Assembly (NCBI GenBank): GCA_934167305.1
Contig: CAKPKQ010000027.1
Span: 1-10,866 of the forward strand
From: an uncultured Clostridia bacterium
GTDB lineage: Bacteria > Bacillota > Clostridia > TANB77 > CAG-508
Direction: 5' to 3'
DNA: 10,866 nt
A model generated the notes under the pieces. The model did no database searches and was not told the origin of the DNA. It worked only from the letters and a program-made list of their open reading frames with translations. Within the stretch, counting starts at the first letter, position 1. Every line of letters begins with the position of its first letter. A program made the position numbers and the translations under genes. This document shows, one piece after another, positions 6,982 to 10,866 of the stretch.

Positions 6982-9180
6982 ATGTCAGAAGTAAAAGAAA
7001 TGACAATAGAAGACGTTATAACTACAACCAAAAAAAATAATAGAAAATCGGATAGTAAACTTATTAGAAAAGTATATAATTATGCAAAAGCACATCACGA
7101 AGGACAATTAAGAAAATCAGGGGAACCATATATTATTCATCCAGTACAAGTTGCATACATATTATCAACATTAGGGTTAGATGATAGCACAATCTGTGCA
7201 GCACTTTTACACGACGTTGTAGAAGATACAGATATAACAAAACAAGATTTGGAAAACGAATTTGGAAAAGAAATTGCAGAATTAGTAGATGGTGTTACAA
7301 AACTTAGCAAATTAAAATATGCAAGTATGGAAGAACAACAAGTTGAAAATTACAGAAAAATGTTTTTAGCAATGGGTAAAGATATAAGGGTTATATTAAT
7401 AAAACTTGCAGATAGATTACATAATATGAGAACATTAAAATATTTAACTCGTGATAGACAAATTGCAAATGCAAATGAAACTATGGAACTATATGCACCA
7501 CTTGCAAATCGTTTAGGAATGTATTCTTTAAAATGGGAATTAGAGGATTTATCATTTAAATATTTATATCCAGAAGATTATCGTGAATTAGTAGAAGGAA
7601 TTGATCGTAAAAGAGAAGAGCGCTTAAAGTTTATTGATATGATTATGGATCAAATAAAAGTAGCAGTAAAAAAGCAACATATAGAAGCCGAAATTACAGG
7701 TAGAGCTAAACACTTATATAGTATTTATCGTAAGATGAAAAGAGATAATATTACTTTGGACCAAGTATATGACTTGTTTGCTCTTAGAGTAATAGTTAAT
7801 TCGATTAAAGATTGTTATGCTGTTCTAGGAATAGTGCATGAGCTATATAATCCAATGCCTGGAAGGTTTAAAGATTATATTTCAGTACCAAAACCTAATA
7901 TGTATCAATCTTTGCACACTACATTAATTGGACCAAAAGGAACACCTTTTGAAGTTCAAATTCGTACATGGGACATGCACCGTATAGCAGAATATGGTAT
8001 TGCTGCACACTGGGCATATAAAGAGGCCAGCTTTATGGGAAACAAAAAAGCTAATGTTAAAGTTGAAGAAGACAAGCTTTCATGGCTTCGCGAAACATTA
8101 GAGTGGCAAAAAGATATGCAAGATCCAGATGAATTTTTAAATACATTAAAAACAGAGCTTTTTGAGGATGAAGTATATGTATTTACTCCAAAGGGAAAGA
8201 TTATTGCACTTCCTAAAGGTAGTACACCGATTGATTTTGCATACTATATACATGCTGAAATAGGCAACCATATGACTGGTGCTAAAATAAATAGTAAAAT
8301 GATGCCAATAGTAACACAATTAAAAAATGGTGATATTGTTGAAATTATAACATCAGATCAATCAAAAGGACCTAGTAGAGATTGGCTTAAGTTTATTAAA
8401 AGTTCAACAGCAAAAAGCAAAATTTTGGCATGGTTTAAAAAGAATGATAGAGAAGAAAACATTGTCAAAGGTAAAGATTTAATTGAAAAAGAAATAAAGA
8501 AAATTGGAATGACACACGCAGAACTTGCTAAACCAGAGTATATGCAAGCTGCATTAGACAGATACAAATATTCTGAACTAGACGAAATGTATGCAAGTGT
8601 TGGATTTGGAGCTATATCTTCTGGAAAAATTATTGCAAGAATGCTAGAGGAATATAAAAAAGATCATCAAACAGAAAACTTAGATGAAAAATTAGAAGAA
8701 CTCTCAAAAGAAAGAGTATATAAACCAAAGCCATCAAAAACAGGTATAGTTGTTAAAGGAATAGATAACTGTTTAGTTAAATTATCTAAATGTTGTAACC
8801 CTGTTCCTGGTGATGAAATTGTAGGCTATATTACAAAAGGAAGAGGAGTATCAGTACATAGAAAAGACTGTGTAAATGTAAATAATTTATTATCAGAAGA
8901 AAACAGAATGATTGATGTATACTGGTATGAAGCAGAAAAAACAAGATATAGTGTAGATATTGAAATTTATGGAAATGAGAGAAGTGGTTTATTAGCTGAT
9001 ATTATAAGAGAAATAGAAGGAACCAAAAGCAAGCTTTTAGCAGTTACTTCAAGAGCAAATAAAGAAAAAATTTCAATAACTGAAGTTACAGTTGAAGTAG
9101 AGAATATTGATGAACTAAATAAGATATTAAAACAGATTAGAAAAGTTGATAGTGTATATGAAGTTAAGAGAAAGAAGTAA
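6982..9180 (+). CDS. relA: Bifunctional (p)ppGpp synthetase/hydrolase Rel
   Basis: A 732-residue long RSH enzyme that makes pppGpp/ppGpp from GTP or GDP plus ATP during the stringent response and also hydrolyses it. The hydrolase HD domain is intact: His53 (IIHPVQVA), His77-Asp78 (LLHDVVEDT) and Asp144 (LADRLHNMRT). The synthetase has GRAKHLYSIYRKM (240-252), YDLFALRV (263-270), RFKDYISVPKPNMYQSLHTT (295-314) and EVQIRTWDMHRIAEYGIAAHW (324-344). The basic RFKD motif, rather than the acidic EXDD of proteobacterial RelA, is the mark of bifunctional enzymes. TGS lies at about 393-455, a helical region follows, the Cys cluster LSKCCNPVPGDEIVGY (601-616) with His626 and Cys630 comes next, and an ACT domain closes it (about 655-732). 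The ribosome binding site GAGGGGAG is at 6965-6972. It sits 19 bp after recJ in the same operon. Confidence 0.95.
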   Translation: MSEVKEMTIEDVITTTKKNNRKSDSKLIRKVYNYAKAHHEGQLRKSGEPYIIHPVQVAYILSTLGLDDSTICAALLHDVVEDTDITKQDLENEFGKEIAELVDGVTKLSKLKYASMEEQQVENYRKMFLAMGKDIRVILIKLADRLHNMRTLKYLTRDRQIANANETMELYAPLANRLGMYSLKWELEDLSFKYLYPEDYRELVEGIDRKREERLKFIDMIMDQIKVAVKKQHIEAEITGRAKHLYSIYRKMKRDNITLDQVYDLFALRVIVNSIKDCYAVLGIVHELYNPMPGRFKDYISVPKPNMYQSLHTTLIGPKGTPFEVQIRTWDMHRIAEYGIAAHWAYKEASFMGNKKANVKVEEDKLSWLRETLEWQKDMQDPDEFLNTLKTELFEDEVYVFTPKGKIIALPKGSTPIDFAYYIHAEIGNHMTGAKINSKMMPIVTQLKNGDIVEIITSDQSKGPSRDWLKFIKSSTAKSKILAWFKKNDREENIVKGKDLIEKEIKKIGMTHAELAKPEYMQAALDRYKYSELDEMYASVGFGAISSGKIIARMLEEYKKDHQTENLDEKLEELSKERVYKPKPSKTGIVVKGIDNCLVKLSKCCNPVPGDEIVGYITKGRGVSVHRKDCVNVNNLLSEENRMIDVYWYEAEKTRYSVDIEIYGNERSGLLADIIREIEGTKSKLLAVTSRANKEKISITEVTVEVENIDELNKILKQIRKVDSVYEVKRKK

Positions 9181-9182
9181 TG

Positions 9183-9255
9183 TGATTTTGAAAGTAATTG
9201 ACATCTTGCTTCGTTATAATTCATTTCAAAATCAATAATAAAACAATGAACGAAG
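9183..9255 (+). repeat. Overlapping inverted repeats in the rel-MBL gap
   Basis: TGATTTTGAAA (9183-9193) is exactly complementary to 9224-9234. The pairing can continue after a 2-nt mismatch with AATT (9196-9199 with 9218-9221). CTTCGTT (9209-9215) lies in the loop of that hairpin and is exactly complementary to AACGAAG (9249-9255) outside it, so the two helices interlock or compete, as in a pseudoknot or a switch. There is no T-tract, so this is not a plain terminator. TTGACA (9198-9203) and TATAAT (9215-9220), both perfect boxes, lie inside but only 11 bp apart, too close for a normal SigA promoter. Confidence 0.4.
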
Positions 9256-9275
9256 TACAGAAAGGAAAAATAGTG

Positions 9276-9866
9276 ATGATACTAAAGCAGTTAAGAGTTA
9301 ATAGTGGAGCAGTTTGCGAGCCAACAAATTGTTATATTATTCAAGATGAAGATACAAAAGAAACAATGGTTATTGATCCAGGAGCAGAGTGTGGCAAAAT
9401 TGTTGAAATGCTTGATATATTACAAGCAAATTTAAAATATATATATTTAACACATTGCCATGGAGATCACATAGGAGCATTGTTAGAACTAAAAGATAAA
9501 AAAGGTGGAAAAATTTTAATACATAGATTGGACAAAGAAGGCCTACATGACAAAAAAATAAGTTTGACAGAATATATAGGAGTTAAAGATATTGAATTAG
9601 AACCAGATTCTATAGTTGATGATAATGATACAATACACGTAGGAAATATAGAGTTTAAAATTATTCATACTCCTGGTCATACAAAAGGCAGTAGCTCATT
9701 ATATTGTGAAAAAGAAAAAATGTTATTTTCTGGTGATACTATGTTTTATGGTACTTGGGGAAGAACAGATTTACCTACAAGTAGTTTTATGGACATAATG
9801 AATTCAATTACTCAAAAATTATTAAAATTACCAGATGATACAATAGTATACCCACGGACATGGTAA
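9276..9866 (+). CDS. MBL-fold metallo-hydrolase, C-terminus lost by frameshift
   Basis: A metallo-beta-lactamase-fold hydrolase of the small glyoxalase-II-like type (YqgX-like), here 196 residues as read. Metal ligands visible: THCHGDHIG (59-67; His60, His62, Asp64, His65), HTPGHTKGS (131-139, His135) and FSGDTMF (151-157, Asp154). The final ligand, His of the PGHG motif, should follow VYP, but a single extra C at about 9855 turns the frame into RTW and a stop at 9864-9866. Removing that base restores PGHGKPTMIGEERPIYD and so on, to a stop at 9925-9927, giving 216 residues, a normal length for the family. As written, the protein lacks one zinc ligand and the last helix. The start at ATG 9276 is preceded by AAAGGA (9261-9266); GTG 9273 is an alternative. 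TTG 9198 and ATG 9246 lack a ribosome binding site. The substrate is unknown. Confidence 0.85.
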   Translation: MILKQLRVNSGAVCEPTNCYIIQDEDTKETMVIDPGAECGKIVEMLDILQANLKYIYLTHCHGDHIGALLELKDKKGGKILIHRLDKEGLHDKKISLTEYIGVKDIELEPDSIVDDNDTIHVGNIEFKIIHTPGHTKGSSSLYCEKEKMLFSGDTMFYGTWGRTDLPTSSFMDIMNSITQKLLKLPDDTIVYPRTW

Positions 9867-9927
9867 ACCTACAATGATTGGAGAAGAAAGACCAATTTAT
9901 GATGAATTAAAACCAAGAGAAGATTAA
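9855..9927 (+). pseudogene. Out-of-frame 3' remnant of the MBL-fold gene
   Basis: From 9856 the shifted frame reads GHGKPTMIGEERPIYDELK and then PRED before TAA (9925-9927). This is the expected C-terminal end of the MBL-fold protein, including the PGHG metal-binding His, whose Pro codon is 9852-9854. The reading frame is undamaged beyond the insertion, so the lesion is recent, or a sequencing or assembly error. The restored stop lies 16 bp before the hisS ATG, which fits normal operon spacing. Confidence 0.8.
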
Positions 9928-9943
9928 AAGGGAGGGATTAAAG

Positions 9944-10866
9944 ATGGTTACAGAACCAAGAACCTTATCAGGATTTATGGAGCTTTTACCAAATGAACAA
10001 ATATTATTTGATCAAATGAAAGAAAAAATTGAAAAAACATATCAAAAATTCGGATTTTTGCCACTAGATACTCCAATACTAGAATTGTCAGAAGTATTAT
10101 TAGCAAAAGCTGGCGGAGAAACAGAAAAACAAATATACCGCTTCACAAAAGGAGATACAGATATATCAATGAGATTTGATTTAACTGTACCACTTGCAAA
10201 ATATGTAGCTAAAAATTATGGAAATTTAAGTTTCCCATTTAGAAGATATCAAATAGGAAAAGTATATAGGGGAGAAAAAACACAAAAAGGTAGATTTCGT
10301 GAATTTTATCAATGCGATATAGACATTATTGGAGATGGTGAATTAGGGATAGTTAATGATGCAGAAATTCCAAGTGTTATATATAATCTTATATCAAGTT
10401 TAGGATTCAATGACTTTACTATCTGCATAAATAATAGAAAAGTTTTAAATGGATTATTTAGAGAAGTAAATCAAGAACAAAATGCTGTTGACATTATGAG
10501 AACTATTGATAAACTTGCTAAAATAGGAAAAGAAAATGTAATATCAGAATTAAAAGAAATTGGTTTAGATGATCAAGCAATTGATAGAATCTTGAAATTT
10601 ATTGAAATTGATGGAACAACAGATGAAAAAATAAAAAAATTAAAAGAACTAAATATTCAAGAAGAAATGTTTGTAGAAGGTTTAGCAGAATTAGAGCAAG
10701 TTGTAAAATATATTAGAGTATTTGGAGTGCCAGATACACACTTCAAAATAGATTTAACAATTGCTAGAGGATTAGATTATTATACAGGCACAGTATATGA
10801 AACATTTCTAAATGACTACAAAGAAATAGGAAGTGTATGTTCAGGTGGAAGATATGAAAACTTAGC
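9944..10866 (+). CDS. hisS: Histidyl-tRNA synthetase (partial, 3' end beyond window)
   Basis: The first 307 residues of a class II histidyl-tRNA synthetase, which charges tRNA-His. Motif 1 lies around DTPILE (42-47), motif 2 is VYRGEKTQKGRFREFYQCD (107-125) with the ATP-binding Arg109, and the two histidine-binding motifs are ARGLDYYTGTVYE (274-286) and GSVCSGGRYENL (296-307). FDLTVPLAKYVA (78-89) and EFYQCDIDIIG (120-130) resemble archaeal, eukaryotic and Bacteroidetes-type HisRS more than the LRPEGTA / FHQ-GVE form of Bacillus and most Clostridium. The short N-terminus begins EPRTLSGFMELLP. The start is supported by GGGAGGG (9930-9936), 7 nt before ATG. It follows the MBL gene at operon spacing, and MBL-hisS neighbourhoods are common in Clostridia. 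The C-terminal anticodon-binding domain is cut off by the window edge. Confidence 0.93.
   Translation, partial: MVTEPRTLSGFMELLPNEQILFDQMKEKIEKTYQKFGFLPLDTPILELSEVLLAKAGGETEKQIYRFTKGDTDISMRFDLTVPLAKYVAKNYGNLSFPFRRYQIGKVYRGEKTQKGRFREFYQCDIDIIGDGELGIVNDAEIPSVIYNLISSLGFNDFTICINNRKVLNGLFREVNQEQNAVDIMRTIDKLAKIGKENVISELKEIGLDDQAIDRILKFIEIDGTTDEKIKKLKELNIQEEMFVEGLAELEQVVKYIRVFGVPDTHFKIDLTIARGLDYYTGTVYETFLNDYKEIGSVCSGGRYENL

Noticed and set aside
9198..9220. TTGACA...TATAAT as a normal SigA promoter for the MBL gene
   Set aside because: The boxes are only 11 bp apart, where about 17 is needed.
9198..9275. TTG 9198 or ATG 9246 as the MBL start
   Set aside because: Neither has a ribosome binding site, and the added residues do not resemble the family N-terminus; ATG 9276 follows AAAGGA at a workable distance.
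9846..9866. Programmed +1 frameshift at CCA CGG in the MBL gene
   Set aside because: There is no recognised slippery sequence, upstream Shine-Dalgarno-like stimulator or following structure, and re-pairing of the Pro tRNA one base forward would be poor; mutation or sequence error is simpler.

Overview
The window comes from a strongly AT-rich, low-GC Gram-positive bacterium, most likely an uncultured or gut-type member of the Clostridia (Bacillota). The reasons are A/T-dominated codon use (Arg mostly AGA), strong AGGAGG-type ribosome binding sites, standard stop codon use, a YlbF-family regulator, and a recJ / bifunctional rel / metallo-beta-lactamase-fold / hisS gene order that is a shortened form of a classic Firmicutes neighbourhood. 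I see no transposase, integrase, phage gene, CRISPR array or tRNA.

Layout. Bases 1-120 hold a run of hairpins ending in an intrinsic terminator; the first ~48 bases are clearly richer in G+C than the surroundings. A minus-strand operon follows (read right to left): a Lys-rich-tailed DUF4912 protein (2531-1749), then a GH57/DUF1957 alpha-glucan branching enzyme (1719-121). Across a 193-bp divergent promoter region, a plus-strand unit holds a GT4 glycosyltransferase of the glycogen-synthase-like kind (2725-4017) and a YlbF/YmcA-family protein (4044-4376), closed by a strong terminator. A small four-helix membrane zincin-like protein (4459-5157) sits between two terminators. Then come recJ (5280-6962), rel (6982-9180), an MBL-fold hydrolase (9276 onward) and hisS, which runs off the right edge.

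How the genes work together. The left half looks like a compact alpha-glucan module: GT4 would elongate the chain, GH57 would branch it, and the DUF4912 protein is a conserved-looking partner of unknown role. The right half is housekeeping: DNA repair (RecJ), stringent response (Rel), a small hydrolase and histidyl-tRNA charging.

Main points for a second look: a single-base insertion at about 9855 that frameshifts the MBL gene just before its last metal-binding His, with the coding frame intact afterwards; a HisRS with archaeal/eukaryotic-like signatures; an extended -10 promoter inside the end of ylbF followed at once by a terminator, so the membrane zincin looks attenuated; interlocking inverted repeats in the rel-MBL gap; the GC-rich hairpin island at the left edge; and the GH57-DUF4912-GT4 cluster with its histone-H1-like tail. 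None of these amounts to a proven new system. The alpha-glucan cluster and the hairpin island are the best candidates for something undescribed.
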